Origin: Plasmodiophora brassicae
Taxonomy: Eukaryota > Endomyxa: Phytomyxea > Phytomyxea > Plasmodiophorida
NCBI GenBank assembly: GCA_036867785.1
Contig: CP145414.1
Location: 1,364,001 to 1,428,000, forward strand
Direction of reading: 5' to 3'
DNA: 64,000 nt
Both the position numbers and the translations under genes were made by a program. Positions 42,589 to 53,854 of this stretch are shown here, piece by piece (position 1 is the stretch's first letter; every line of letters starts with the position of its first letter). Below the pieces are notes generated by a model, which saw only the letters and a program-made list of their open reading frames with translations, searched no databases and had not been told where the DNA came from.

Positions 42589-43200
42589 ATCGGACCCTCC
42601 GCCGTGCTCAGCAACATTACGCGCGTTCCCAGTCGCCATGATTGATTTCAACGATACATTTTCGTTTGGCCCAGACCTGTTTGGCCGCTGTGTCCCGATA
42701 ATCGCCCGCTACGGTCGTGGCGTGACACTGACTTGTTGATGTCGATGCTGACAACTTATGCAGTCAGGCACTGCAGGTCGGAACGGGGTAAACATTACAA
42801 TTTCTGTAGGACGCTTCACATGCACGACGCTGCCATCCGCGTCCCTGACGTCGTTGCTGGCGTCCGTTTGACGTCCCGCATGCCAATATATATATGACGC
42901 GGAAACATAGATCATGTGGTGTTCGGCGAAGTTGACATGGGGTGGGAAGGCGCACGGTAGGTAGTCCATTGCCTGCAGGCGACTAACTTATAGAAAACCA
43001 GACCCACGATGAACGTTCATCTCCATCCTGTCGTCGAGCGCCGGCCTTGCCACGTCGTTGACGAGCCCACCCAAGAGGAACGTCCAGTCCACGAATTGCA
43101 TTCGCACCAACGGCTCCAAGATGGCGCAAGGCCGAGCCTTGACGCACCTCGCGTTCCGACTCGGCAACGGGTCGTCGTACATACGCAATTGGGCTGTTAT
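42589..43200. other. Intergenic between converging genes
   Basis: 3' flanks of the lysine-rich gene (+) and VAP (-). Short frames on both strands lack motifs; one stretch (42840-42960) is AT-richer than its surroundings. Confidence 0.5.
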
Positions 43201-44803
43201 TTAGAGAATGCGGCCGAGGAGAAAGCAGAGGGCGGCGATGGCGACGATCTGCCACAGCTGGATGCCCTGGCCGGCGGACAGCTCACGCGCCGCCTGAGCG
43301 GTCGACAGTTCATGGTCGGTTGGGACGCCCGACTTGGCCGACGGCGGCCGCGTCCTAATGCCTTTGTCGTGCAGCGCATCCAGGACACTGAACTCGCTGC
43401 TCTGCGATGCGGCCGTTGGCGACGATGACAGACTGTCCGCTGCCGACGCGGCCGCCGCTCGTCGCAGTGCATCGTTCTCGCGCATGAGCGCCTCGTTGTG
43501 TTCACGCAGGCGGAGGAGGCGCACCTCGATCGCCTCCCGCTCCGCGGTCAGCTTCACCGAGTACGCCAGCATCTTCTCGTACTCACGAGGTCGATCCACG
43601 ATCGACGCGAATTCGGTCGCAGTCATCGTCGGCGTGCGCCCGCGTCCCGACGTCACCGCATCTGGCTTGCCATCCGCAGGTCCCGCAGATGACGCCGGTG
43701 CAGGTCGTGCCGATTCCGGCGTCTCCGAAGCCGGGGCCGGAACCACGACCGCCTCCTGAGGCTCCCGGATGGACGCCGATCGTTGCTCTGGCGGTACGGG
43801 TTCAGCAGCAGCACCACTGTCAGGGTGCCGTTGTTGCTGCTCAGGTCGTTCTAGATTGGGTTGTGCTGACGACGCAGGAGCGGCAGAAGCTGGCGCTCCG
43901 GTCGCTAAAGCCGTTGCCGTACTCGGGGCTGACAGTGGAGGTGGTTCCAGAGTCGACTCAGGAGCGGCGGCAGGTGCAATTGCAACGTCGGCAACGGGCC
44001 CAGGACGATCAACCGGCGCTGGTGGCGTTACGACGATGGAAGGCGGCGCAACGGTTGTCGGTGCGGCATCCGATGGTGGGGCCGAGATGAGCGCACGTTG
44101 ATGCTGAGGCTCGGCGGCACTCGGCGGCGGGATCACCAAACGACACTTGAGCCTGTGCTCGTAATAGACGCGGCTGTCCGCCTTGTGCTGGCGCTCTTTC
44201 TCGACCCACAACGACGCCAAATCGTCAGGCGACACTTCCTACAGGACACACACACACACGTCTTCAGAAATGCGACACGCAGTGTGCTGCGTCATGCGAA
44301 AGGGGGGACCCGGTCAACAGGCATGCTCTGGACAAGGAACTTATCGCGGACGTTGCGCGGGTTGGATGCGTCTGGATACTGCGTTTGGCGTACGAGGATG
44401 ATGCTGACAGGCGAGGTCTCGCCCGGGCGGATATACCCTTGATTAGGGCTGAACGACACGTTCAGTCGGTACCGATTTCCCGCGCGTACACCGAACCAGC
44501 GGAATACGTACCGGACCATGTATCGCTTCGGTGCCGTGGTCTTGACTTTAAATGCAACCAGACGTGTCGACGTGTTCTGCAAGGTGATTGCATAGGAGAC
44601 TTCAGTGTTCAGTTGGCCTGGGCGGAGGACGTCGTCAGTCAGGGACCCTGCCCGCAGACGCGGTGGACCACGGTCGCACACTGAATGCGCAGCTCAGAAG
44701 GCGACACGTCGATCAGCGGGTCAGTGGCGGCGGATACCCGCTCGCCACGCTGCTGCTGCTGCGGCTGCTGCTGGTTGTCGTCGGCGTCGTCGTTGTCGTC
44801 CAT
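43201..44803 (-). CDS. VAP-like ER tail-anchored protein (MSP domain)
   Basis: VAMP-associated proteins sit in the ER membrane and tether lipid-transfer proteins through FFAT motifs. Exon 1 (from 44803) reads MDDNDDADDNQQQPQQQQ and PLIDVSPSELRIQ, the first MSP strand. The next exon has LNTEVSYAITLQNTSTRLV, AFKVKTTAPKRYMVR, and after a short intron GYIRPGETSPVSIILV and VRDKFLVQSMPV, all diagnostic of an MSP domain. The GT-repeat-containing intron around 44242-44310 joins to VSPDDLASLW. A long Pro/Ala-rich linker, a coiled coil (LTAEREAIEVRLLRLREHNE) and a C-terminal membrane anchor, LWQIVAIAALCFLLGRIL, follow. About 460 residues, longer than animal VAPs (240) because of the linker. Confidence 0.9.
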
Positions 44804-45177
44804 CGGGACACGACGCCGGTTACGCAATGTCCTCCAGGACCCGCGGGGTCCAGCGACTCTCGCTGTCCAAGACGGCACTTATTTTTAGGCCCAGGTCTGG
44901 CACCATTGGAGAACGCATCGACCGACCATACTACGACGCGTGCCTGCACGCTTTGTCCTCTGCAGGGCGAACCTGCCGGCGCCTTTGACGCCCAAGCATA
45001 GCCTCGTATGACACCGCCTGACAGGCTGGGTGACTGGGCCCTCGCATCGGGGGTGCGACGGGACAAACTCGGTTACGTCGAAACGAATCGGCGCCATTGA
45101 AACATACCGTCGGGATGATACGACATTTATAAATGCGAGCCTGACTCAGTACTGGGGTTCCGGAACCTGACGTTCCG
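44804..45177. other. Intergenic, 3' flank and promoter
   Basis: Upstream of VAP and downstream of the aminotransferase, both on the minus strand. No recognisable gene. A TTTATAAATG motif occurs near 45125 but lies far from the VAP start. Confidence 0.45.
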
Positions 45178-46558
45178 TCAGGGTTTCGTCTTGACGCCCA
45201 TGTCTCGCAAGACCTCTCTGGATGCGTCGACCAGCGCGTACGCGTCGGGTTCGAACAAGCGCCCAATGTGCCCGATACGGAACGTGGGCACTGTGCTGAT
45301 GACGCCCGGGTAGATCAGCATACGACGCTGGGCCAGGCCGTTGTAGAATCGTGCGAAATTCCATTCGGGCTGCTCGGGGAACGCGAACGTTGTTATGATC
45401 GGGCCTCGGAACTCGGGCGGCACCCTAGGCCGGTAACAGAGAAGATGAGATATCGCGCCAAGCACAAACGCCATCGCGTTCGTTACCAGGACTGGAACCC
45501 CATCCGCTCGAATCCTTTGACAATGATCCTCTGCAGGCTCTTGTATCGCTGGTGGCGCGCCTCGACGCCCCCCTCAATCTCGAGCTCGTCCAGGGCTTGC
45601 CGCATGGCCAGCAATGCATGTGTCGGCGGTGTGAACCGGAACTGCCCATTGGCGTCCAGGCCGGCGTTCTGAGCGGGCAGGTCCAGGGACAGCGTTCTGG
45701 CGTTACCAGCGGCCTGCTCCAGTGATTTGCGTCGTGCAATGACGAACGAGAACCCGGGCACGGATTCCAGGCACTTGTTCGACGACGACACGAGGTAGTC
45801 GATGTTCTTCATGTCGACGGGTACACCGGCGAACGACGACATCGCATCGACGATGAACTGGGCGTTGCGCCATTTGACAGCGCCGCCGATCTCGTCGATG
45901 TCGTTCAGCAGGCCGCTGGTCGTCTCCGAGTGCACAACGGCGACATGCGTGATGGACGGATCCGCTTCCATGGCGGAATCGATATCGATGCCGACAAACG
46001 CATCGTCTTCTGGCTTCTCGACGACGCGGTGCGCGATGCCATACACACGGGCGATCTGCGCCATGCGACGACCGTACACGCCATTCGACATGATCAGCAA
46101 CTTGCCCGACTCGCGAGGGACGGCCGACGTTAGAACGGACTCGACGCCGAACGTCCCTGCAGACAGGGGGAATCAGTCCCGTGCGCCACAGACGAGGTCA
46201 CAGGAGGTTCGCACCTGACCCCTGCATGATGACGCAGGTGTATTCGGCGGGACTGACGCCGGCCACCTCCAGTATTCGCTTGCGGACAGTGGCAATAACG
46301 TCTAGGAACGACGCATCACGGGACCCAACTGGGCAGCAACAGTCGGTTCAGACAGGGTGCGGAGCCGCGCGCGTTCACGTTGTCAACTTGATTACCGTCT
46401 CGCATCATGGCCTGTTTGACGCTGACCGATGTGGTCAGCGGGCCCGGCGTGAACAGCTTCGGGTCGGCGGGCGACGGGCGCGGCAGCAACGTGCTGCCAT
46501 GCCGGCACCATGTGCGACGCCGCATGGCACATGCCGCGCGCCCCCACGTCCAGGTCAT
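45178..46558 (-). CDS. phnW: 2-aminoethylphosphonate-pyruvate aminotransferase (PhnW type)
   Basis: PLP-dependent class V aminotransferase; PhnW converts 2-aminoethylphosphonate plus pyruvate to phosphonoacetaldehyde plus alanine. Motifs in order: KLFTPGPLTTSVSVKQAMMR, CVIMQGSG, SNGVYGRRMAQIARVYGI, VAVVHSETTSGLLNDIDEIG, FIVDAMSSFAGVPVDM, YLVSSSNKCLESVPGFSFVI with the PLP-binding lysine in SSSNKC, FRFTPPTHALLAMRQAL, LAQRRMLIYPGV and VPTFRIGHIGRL. The TTS start, ETTSG and FRIGHIG blocks fit PhnW better than alanine-glyoxylate aminotransferase, which is the alternative. Introns lie near 46390, 46200 and 45480. Start at 46558 or 46525; the leader has many Arg and no acid (MRRRTWCRHGSTLLPRP), so mitochondrial import is possible. 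Confidence 0.82.
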
Positions 46559-46953
46559 CGGCCACTTCCCCGCTCTGGCAAATGCGCATGAGACGACGCC
46601 GTCGCCCGCACCATTTTCCAGGCGCTCACGCGCCGGCGGCACCCGACGTCGAACACGCGCCACCCGACGACACACGACGACAGCGGCCCGGTACGCTCTG
46701 CCAGCACTGCCCCAGCAAACTCAAAGGCATGGGTAGACGGACGTCTTTACGCCATCCTTAGCAGGGCGCACCTGCAGGCCCAGGTCGTGATTCCTCGGGG
46801 AACAGGACGGGCAACAACCAACAGGGTCGACGTTCGGGCATGGTCTACATATATGTTTATTGCACACCGCATGCACAAGCACGTCACGTCATAGAACGGG
46901 CCGCCAGCATATGGACCAGGAGCGATTTCTGCACCTAAACGCGCACGACCCCA
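46559..46953. other. Intergenic, no recognisable feature
   Basis: Between the 3' end of the carbamoyltransferase and the start of the aminotransferase, both minus strand. Confidence 0.5.
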
Positions 46954-48194
46954 TCAGGCCAATGGGCAGTGCGTCGTCACACCCAGTGCACCTACGTAAA
47001 GACGGTTGACGACTTGCGACCGGAAGATCGAATCGGACCCTTCAATTTGGGGGGCGGCCGACCCCAGGAGGCGCCTGGACGGGAGGCAGTGCATGAACAG
47101 CACATCGGGCGCCGCCGTGTCGATCATCGACTCCACTTCCTGCAGCGTCATTCGAGGTTCCGCCTTGAGCATCGGGGTCGACCCATTCGCCCATGTCTCC
47201 GTCGCCCCCTCCGTGCTCTCCGACGGGTCGTACGTGACCCATTTCTCGACGTAGATCACGTCCGCCTCGCGAACGGCTGCCTCCACACTGTCCACATAGA
47301 CGGCGCATCCAGGGCCTTGCGCTGACAGTGCCTCGGATTCCTACGTCCACCCATAATGTGAGAGTCAGGGCGGCGGGCGGGCGTCGAACAGCACACGCCA
47401 GCATACGTCGCGCAGGGCCTGCGGCACGTTCTCAGGGTAGTCGGACGGCTGCGACGGGTTAGCCGCCATCATAACCTGCATGCTGAGGGCGCACCCCGCC
47501 CGCATCAGGTCCTGCGCCGAGTTCCGCGTGACGTCGCCCAGGTAGGCGATCTTCAGGCCCGCCAGGTCGCCCTTGCGCTCCTCGATCGTCATCAGGTCGG
47601 CCAGCGCTTCACGTACACACACACACACAGTCAGCGACAGATTTGGGCCCACCGATCAGTGAGCCGCCGACAGCACCGACTTTGGCACGGGTTCGCCCGC
47701 GAATCCTCGGCGTTGACAATGGGCTTCGGGCAGTTGTCGCGGAACGTCATCAGGTCGCGGTTCTCCTGCATGCCGCAGACGACCAGGTCGGCGTACGTGC
47801 CGCAAATGTCGCCCACCTCCGGCAGTGTCGCCCCGTGGATATCGTTGGCGTAGTACTCCAGGTTGAAGCGCATGGCATGGGCGCCCAGCTGCATCAGGGC
47901 CGCCTGGAACGACAGCTCGGTGCGGATCGACGGCGCGTCGGTCACGAACGCAACCACACGGTGGTGGTACGCCTGCTGGAACAGGTCCGGCGTGGTCTTC
48001 ATCTCGACCGCCCGACGCAGGATCGACTTGGTATCCGCGCTCGGGATGTCGCTCATCGTCAGGATCTGCGCCGGCGCGCGGGCCCCGACCGCTGCCGGGC
48101 GCGCCGCTGACGGCGCCGGCCGACGGTTAACGCGGGGCGGGATGTCGGGCGGCGCGAACCCGAAGCGACGACTTGGATGGCGGAATCGGAACAT
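46954..48194 (-). CDS. Mitochondrial ornithine-carbamoyltransferase-like protein, altered motifs
   Basis: Family enzymes transfer the carbamoyl group of carbamoyl phosphate to an amino acid (ornithine to citrulline in the urea/arginine pathway). The N-terminus MFRFRHPSRRFGFAPPDIPP, rich in Arg and Pro without acids, looks like a mitochondrial presequence; the mature start is near MSDIPSADTKSILRR. Motifs: VAFVTDAPSIRTELSFQAAL in place of the carbamoyl-phosphate loop S-T-R-T-R; NPCQ/TLADLMTIEE across an intron in place of H-P-x-Q; KIAYLGDVTRNSAQDLM; and FMHCLPSRRLL, the conserved H-C-L-P. The S-T-R-T-R arginine is E and the H of HPxQ is N, so activity or substrate may differ. At least two introns; the one near 47590-47665 contains a CA/GT repeat. 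Confidence 0.72.
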
Positions 48195-48388
48195 GGTGGT
48201 AGTGGCCGGTAGTGGTCGAGTTGCGTTCGGGTCGGAAATTCGGCCGGTTGTTCCCGGGGCCCCTATTATAGCGTGCGAGTGTGTGTGTGCTGGCCGAGCC
48301 GATAGGTACGTATTGTATTCTATACGTAGGTAACTACGTTGGTCGCAACACGCCAGGGACGTACAGCACCCCCGCCCCGGCCCGCGGC

Positions 48389-49054
48389 TCAATCGTGGTC
48401 CTTGTACTTGTCGACGCGGTCGGTCGGGAAGGCGCGGGCCGTGTCACGCAGGCCGAGCTCGTCGATGACGCGCATGTAGCGCGGGAAGTCGGTGCGCTTC
48501 AGGTACTTGAGCAGGTCGCGGCGCTTCTGGACCAGGGCCTGCAGGCGCCGCGCCGAACTGTGATCCTTCCTGTGCGCCTTGCAGTGGGCGTTCAGGTAGT
48601 GGATACGCGCCGTGAATATACCGACTGCACGGGAACGCACCGCATGAATGGCAGCAGCGGAAGGTGGGTTTCGCAGCGGGACGTACTCTGCACCTCGGAG
48701 CTGCCCGTATCACCCGGGCGGCGCTGGAAATGGGCCACCATCTGCCGTATGGCCAGATCGTTCAGCTCCGGTTGCGACGCGTTCGCGTAGCTGAACATGC
48801 GTTTCAGACGGGCGACGTCCTGCGGCGACGCGACGCCTTCCGTTAATTCCGGTTCCTGGTGCATCGATATGAGATTCGTGAGATGCGCGGACAGGGCGAG
48901 GCGCGACACGCACCGCCATGTCGTGCCTGAACGCGCCGCTGGGTGCGTCGGCGACGGCCATCACACCGGTGATGGCGACCGGCCGCACCGGGGCCTGACC
49001 TGCATTCGTCGACAGCACGCGTCGGGCCAGGCGCCGACCAAGGGATATCCACAT
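48389..49054 (-). CDS. MRPS15: Mitochondrial small-subunit ribosomal protein uS15
   Basis: Binds 16S-type rRNA in the platform of the small subunit. Exon 1 (49054 downward) encodes a clear mitochondrial presequence, MWISLGRRLARRVLSTNAGQ. A roughly 60-nt intron (GTGCGT...CACCAG) leads to PELTEGVASPQDVARLKRM and VAHFQRRPGDTGSSEVQ. The next intron (GTACGT...GTGCAG) is followed by FTARIHYLNAHCKAHRKDHS, RRLQALVQKRRDLLKYLKR, TDFPRYMRVIDELGLRD, which contain the family's G-S-x-x-x-Q, H-x-x-x-H-x-K-D, R-x-L-x-x-L-V-x-x-R-R and Y-L-x-R-x-D motifs of the bacterial-type S15. About 180 residues. Confidence 0.9.
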
Positions 49055-49362
49055 CGGGGACCGCGCACAACCTCCAAATCAAGGCGATCACGCAGCTGAT
49101 CGCACTCGAAGTGGCGCGCGCGCGCCCCGTGCGTTTCGCCTCCGCGTCGATTGCCCTCCCAGCGCCTGTAGGTACCTGCCCGAGTAGTGACGCACGTATG
49201 TAATTCATCTGCTGTAGGCGGAGGCAGCGTCGATAATGTGTACGTACGGTGGCTACATACAACACCGGGCATGTGACGAGCAATTCACACAGGGTGCTGT
49301 TGTCGGGTACCCGGGCGGCCACCGGAATCCCCATCGTCGTGTCGTGGACTCGTGGCGTTTCG
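49055..49362. other. Divergent promoter region
   Basis: Between uS15m (-) and the kinase gene (+); no recognisable feature. Confidence 0.5.
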
Positions 49363-51061
49363 ATGCCGAAGGAGCAGCGGCGGCCGTCTCCGAATCATCC
49401 AGCAGCGCCGGCACCGGCCAGCGACGAACAGCGGACGCAGTCCAAGGTGATCTGCGGAAACAGCCTGGGCGTCCGTCACCTGCGACCTGTCCAAATGGCT
49501 AAGCGTGCGTGCATCCCAGGCAGGTAAATACAAGAAGCTCGGCAAGCTCGGCGAAGGTCCGACCCTGCCGCTGGCAACGCGCAAACGACGACTTAGAGAT
49601 GCGCGCCTCTGCAGGGGCGTTCGGAACGACGTTCCTCGTGCAGAAAACGGATCCCAGTGATGTGAACACATACGTCATGAAGGAGGTGCGCTGCCGGGAC
49701 AAGGACCAGTTGATTGAGGCGCTGCGAGAGGTACGTCCACTGCTGCAGGGACGCGGTTGCCATCCAGTGACAGGTGTACTGTACCTCAGATGGTTGCCTT
49801 GAGGATATTGCAATGCCCTTGGGTAAGCCATTCTGCGCTGACGATGAACACATCCGCATGGTTGATATTGACGACAGGTGGTGCGCTACGAAGGTGACTG
49901 GAAGTCGGTGGCATGGTGAGCGAACGCGCTCTGACACAGCGCTTACAGACTACTGGACGGAGGGTCTGAATGTCGTCTTGGTCATGGTATCACACAATAA
50001 TGCCACGCAGACGCGATACGCTGACACTGATGCGGCGCGACGTAGGAGCATTGTCCCGGTGGTGACCTATACAGGCAGCCGATTGCGCGAGACGCTGCCC
50101 CCGATCCATTGCCTGACGGACGGTGGTATTGCTAGGGAGATGAATACGGCGCTCAAGAAGCGACAGCGATTGCCCGAAGAGAAGATCATGCTCTGGTTCA
50201 CTCAGATCACACTTGGACTTCACGCCATCCACAGTCGCTCGTTCATGCATCGCGACATCAAACCCAGCAATGTCATTGATGACGCATGTCCCTCTGGCCA
50301 TTGTCTCCGCTCATTGTTCTGGCCACCAGGTGTTCCTCGACATTCACGGCAATGCGAAACTGGGCGACTTTGGCCTATCAAGCAACATTGGCGGGTTGTC
50401 CCTGGACCAAAGCTATCGTGGGACAATCTGCGGCACGCCTGGGTTCCTGTCTCCAGAGTTGCAGCGAGGAGAGAAGTACAACGCGACGTCGGACGTGTGG
50501 GCTCTGGGGTGTACGCTCTACGAGCTCCTGCTCCTGCGCTCCGCCTACCAGGACACACTGGAGAGCGTGTTCCCGCAGGCGGTCCCCCCAGAATACAGGT
50601 CGTCCGCGACGCTGGCTATCTCGTCGGCTGGTTGGGCAACTGACCCCGACCACGTTCCATGTAGCTCCGAGGTCAAAGACCTGCTGCAATTGCTGCTCAC
50701 CGAAGATCTGCACAAGCGGCCGCAGACAGAGGACATTCTCAAAGTACTCCAAACGGTTCTGCAATGTCATTCGTGAATTGACTGGCCAATGCAGATCGGC
50801 ATTGTCGCCCGGTACGCGGAACGGATAACGGGAACGTCCTACAAACCCGCGGATGCCACTGAGGTGACCGGCCGTCCAAACACTCCAGTAGTGGACGACG
50901 TTGAGAGGCAATGGTCGCCCCTGGACCTGCGCGTCCTGGCCGCTAACGTACGCAGCCTGAATTTCGCCGCTGTGCACGCCGACCTCACCCGGCATCCAAC
51001 GATCGTCGCATTCGTCGCCATCGTATTCTGGATGCTCCTCAAGCTAATGCGTATACTGTAG
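49363..51061 (+). CDS. NEK-like protein kinase with predicted C-terminal membrane anchor
   Basis: Ser/Thr kinase of NIMA-related type by overall pattern. Exon 1 encodes a Pro/Ser-rich leader, MPKEQRRPSPNHPAAPA. After short introns comes KYKKLGKLGEG/AFGTTFLVQKTD (glycine loop), then YVMKEVRCRDKDQLIEALRE with the catalytic lysine in VMKEV. Later exons hold REMNTALKKRQRLPEEKIML, WFTQITLGLHAIHSRSFMHR, HRDIKPSNV (catalytic loop), KLGDFGLSSNIGG (DFG), RGTICGTPGFLSPEL (activation segment end) and SDVWALGCTLYELLLL. The kinase frame stops at 50776, but a 39-nt in-frame intron (GTTCTG...ATGCAG, about 50753-50791) joins it to a tail ending HPTIVAFVAIVFWMLLKLMR, a hydrophobic helix at the very C-terminus. 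Part of the N-lobe (49800-50060) is not clearly spliced. Confidence 0.75.
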
Positions 51062-51236
51062 ATGGCGAGCTGTTGTATTCATACGAAATAATATAACTGA
51101 CTGAACCATACCGGCGACCGGCCCGCAACCCTAGGATACCCTGGTAGCCGACTTCCGCTGGAGCCAGACGCGTCCCAGATGCTTCAGTCGATCTTTAATG
51201 ACCTGGCGTGTCAGGCCGGGCCTACCCAGGACCGAA

Positions 51237-53213
51237 TCAGGACCATCCGGCCATCGCCGTACATCGGACCCTGCAGCGCCAACCATGGTGAGCCGAGTGC
51301 CGACTGGAACTGGGATACAGCCTACCGTATTTCTTTGCCATTAGCAGGATCTCCTTATCCAACGCTTTGTCGAACAGATGTAGCGGGCTGTCGCTCTCCT
51401 TGGTCGACGGCCTTGTAGGCGGCCTTGAAGGCGTCGAAGGACCCCACGTAGGAACGGGCGGTGTGCTTCGTATCTCAGGGGCGACTGGCGGTGGGACGGG
51501 TTCTACAGCGGGGTCCAAAGCGGCCGCCCACGACGGCTCATGTGGTAAGCTGAGCTCGAGGGGCGGCAGAGGCGCGTCGAAAAGGTCGTCACCATCGTCG
51601 TCAGCCTGACCGCTAGCGAATGCGCTCGACACGATTTTGGCAGCGTCATGTTCGCGATCCTTCATCATCTTCAGGTAATGCCTTGCGATACCTTGAGCGG
51701 TCATCGGCGAACTTCCTGCCAAGCAGACGTACCTTCTGACAAACTTGCGATCCCGTCCGGGCAGGAACTCCTTGACGATTCGGCTCCAGGCGTTACCGTA
51801 CATTGCAACGCCCTGCATCGACATCAGCTATTGTGTCTCGACATATCAACAAAGGGCGGCAAACCTTGGCCGCCAGTTCGAACTCTTCGGGCGTCAGAGC
51901 AGCGTTGGTTGTACCCTATAGCAGCATTCAGCAACGATGGCGGTGAAGGCGAGCGGCGCTCTCGTACAAAATCATCCTTCTTGATGACGGTCTTCTTGCA
52001 CAGGAACTTGTACCGCAGCCGCGCCTGTTCGACGGTGCGACCAGGCAGGAAGCGCCCGACGATACGCGGCCAGTCAGGAGACAGCGTCTGCCTCGGCTGC
52101 GGTTGCAACGAGCGACCAAACTTACGGAGGCCTAGGTACAGGAGCTTATCCTCGGGCGGTGTAAACTGGGCCCGGCATGGCATGACGATCTCCAGGTCCG
52201 GTGGCAGCAACCGCCGATCGAGATGCCCCTCAGCGTCCAGGGCGGACACACACTGCGTCAGATTCGACCAGGATGACCCCTGGCCGGCCCAGATGGCCAC
52301 CAGCGGCAGATCGACCGTTGCAGGGCGCGCAATACGAATATCGGATGGCAGGGCAGACAGCCACGCCGAACGCGTTATAATGGGCGACGGTCTGCCTGGC
52401 AGGTCGGCACCAGTTCGCGCTGCCGCCTGTCGATGACGGTTGCGTTCGTCGAGCAGGCGATTCATGAGCAGGCTGGTCAGGCGGGTAACGGGTTCAAATT
52501 TGCGTTCGTTGGTACGAGCCAAGTGGTGGACCTGGATGATGGTCTGGAACAGCGAGGTCAACTGTTCCCGCACCGAAGCCCGCTGATCCTCAGGCATCAC
52601 GAACCCGCCGGTCGCACTCGCCTTTGCCGTTGATGTTTCTACAAGTAGGTGGTCAGCGCGTGCGGTACCTCGATATAGGGGGCCAGAATTACCTGTGCCA
52701 GCGTGCTCATCGGACTGCAGGTCAAGGCATTCCTTGCGAGAGATCGACCGGGGCCCGTCATCGTCCTCGCTGTCCGCGTCGGACGACAGGGAAAACGATC
52801 TGTCGTCATTGTCGCTGGCCACATCATTGGACAGAAGTGCAAGGTAGTCGTGGCGACCCGCATCGCCATCATCGTCTTCTGACGTGCAACATTCCGTCAG
52901 TGGCGCTATGACGTTCATTATCAGCAGATGGCCAATCGCAATGCCCCAACGGTGGATTGCAACCTTCAAGGTCGTCGATGCTGGTATCGATAAGAGATAC
53001 GTTTGATCGCGTTCGGACGGCAACGGGAGGTCCATGGTCGAACGTCTCGGGCGGGCTAGCGGGTCGTTCTTGCTCCGGCGTATCGACGTAGTCCTCGTCG
53101 TCCTCGGACCCGTCATCGAACCAGGCCCGGTCCATGCTGTTCCGGTACGACTCGTCCGTGATGAGCGTCATGCCGCCGAACGGCACACCGGTCGGCGCCC
53201 TGCCGGTAGCCAT
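51237..53213 (-). CDS. SANT/Myb protein resembling GON4L
   Basis: Probably a nuclear transcription regulator. Exon 1 (53213 downward) is acidic, MATGRAPTGVPFGGMTLITD and FDDGSEDDEDYVDTPEQE. An intron of about 85 nt leads to an acidic exon with DADSEDDDGPRSISRKECLD, then GGFVMPEDQRASVREQLTSL. The core exon has RAQFTPPEDKLLYLGLRKFG and DWPRIVGRFLPGRTVEQARL, a SANT-like repeat of the type found in GON-4-like/YARP proteins (F-T-x-x-E-D-x-L-L-x-x-G-L). A second SANT-like block follows after two short introns: ALTPEEFELAAK/GVAMYGNAW and SRIVKEFLPGRDRKFVRR. The C-terminal exon is Pro-rich, with HLFDKALDKEILLMAKKYGR before the end. The last exon's stop is approximate. Family assignment is by the SANT sequence pattern only. 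Confidence 0.6.
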
Positions 53214-53854
53214 GGTCGATCCCGGGCGGCAATGAGATGTGTGCCCGCGATGGCCGGGGCGATTGGCCGCGTTGGCCGCTCAGCCACAAAATTGCCCCGG
53301 CTGCCACCGCCCGCACAACAGCGCGTCCCGGTCTCCGAACTGGGGACCCGCACGTAGAAGTGCAACCAGGCCCGGAACGGGACAACAGGGTGTCGAGCCG
53401 ATGGCTGTTGGCGGTCCCCTTCAGGACCTGCACACCCACCTCCGGGAAGCGTGCTGCTCTGTACCTAAAGGGGCAGCCCCGGCACCGGCGGTGTGCCCGT
53501 TTGCGCGACTGGCAGACTGCAGTTCGGACAGCGCCAGAGCGCCGACGCCGCACGATAATGATGACGTTGGTGCCGATGCCGCTGCTGCTGCTGCAGACGA
53601 CGGCAGATCGAAGCCCGACGTTTTCTAAAGTGCCGTTGCCATCGACGATCGCGTTCGACGACGAAACGTACCGTGGTCTTCGTAAGCGGGTCCCAGCGCG
53701 TGGAATCGATCCCTGGCGCGTAGTTCAGCACAATTTCGAGGCGTGATATTAGCGCAGATAGGGTACGCTTGCATCGATCGCCCAGTATGCAGCGGTGATG
53801 CACTGAATCAAGTCGGTAGACATAGGCGGCTCGGTACACAGCAACGCCAGCGCA
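53214..53854. other. Ambiguous spacer
   Basis: Divergent region between the SANT protein (-) and the EFHB-like gene (+). A minus-strand frame at 53991-53749 can be spliced by a GTACCC donor to an alanine-rich stretch, and another contains a CPNC pair, but neither forms a convincing protein, and the first overlaps EFHB coding sequence. Confidence 0.4.

Noticed and set aside
41662-42651. 329-codon minus-strand frame with LDGLLLALVRS repeats
   Set aside because: Antisense to the lysine-rich repeat; the apparent hydrophobic repeats are its complement.
45178-46558. Calling the aminotransferase alanine-glyoxylate aminotransferase
   Set aside because: The TPGPLTTS, HSETTSG and FRIGHIG blocks and overall order fit the 2-aminoethylphosphonate enzymes better.
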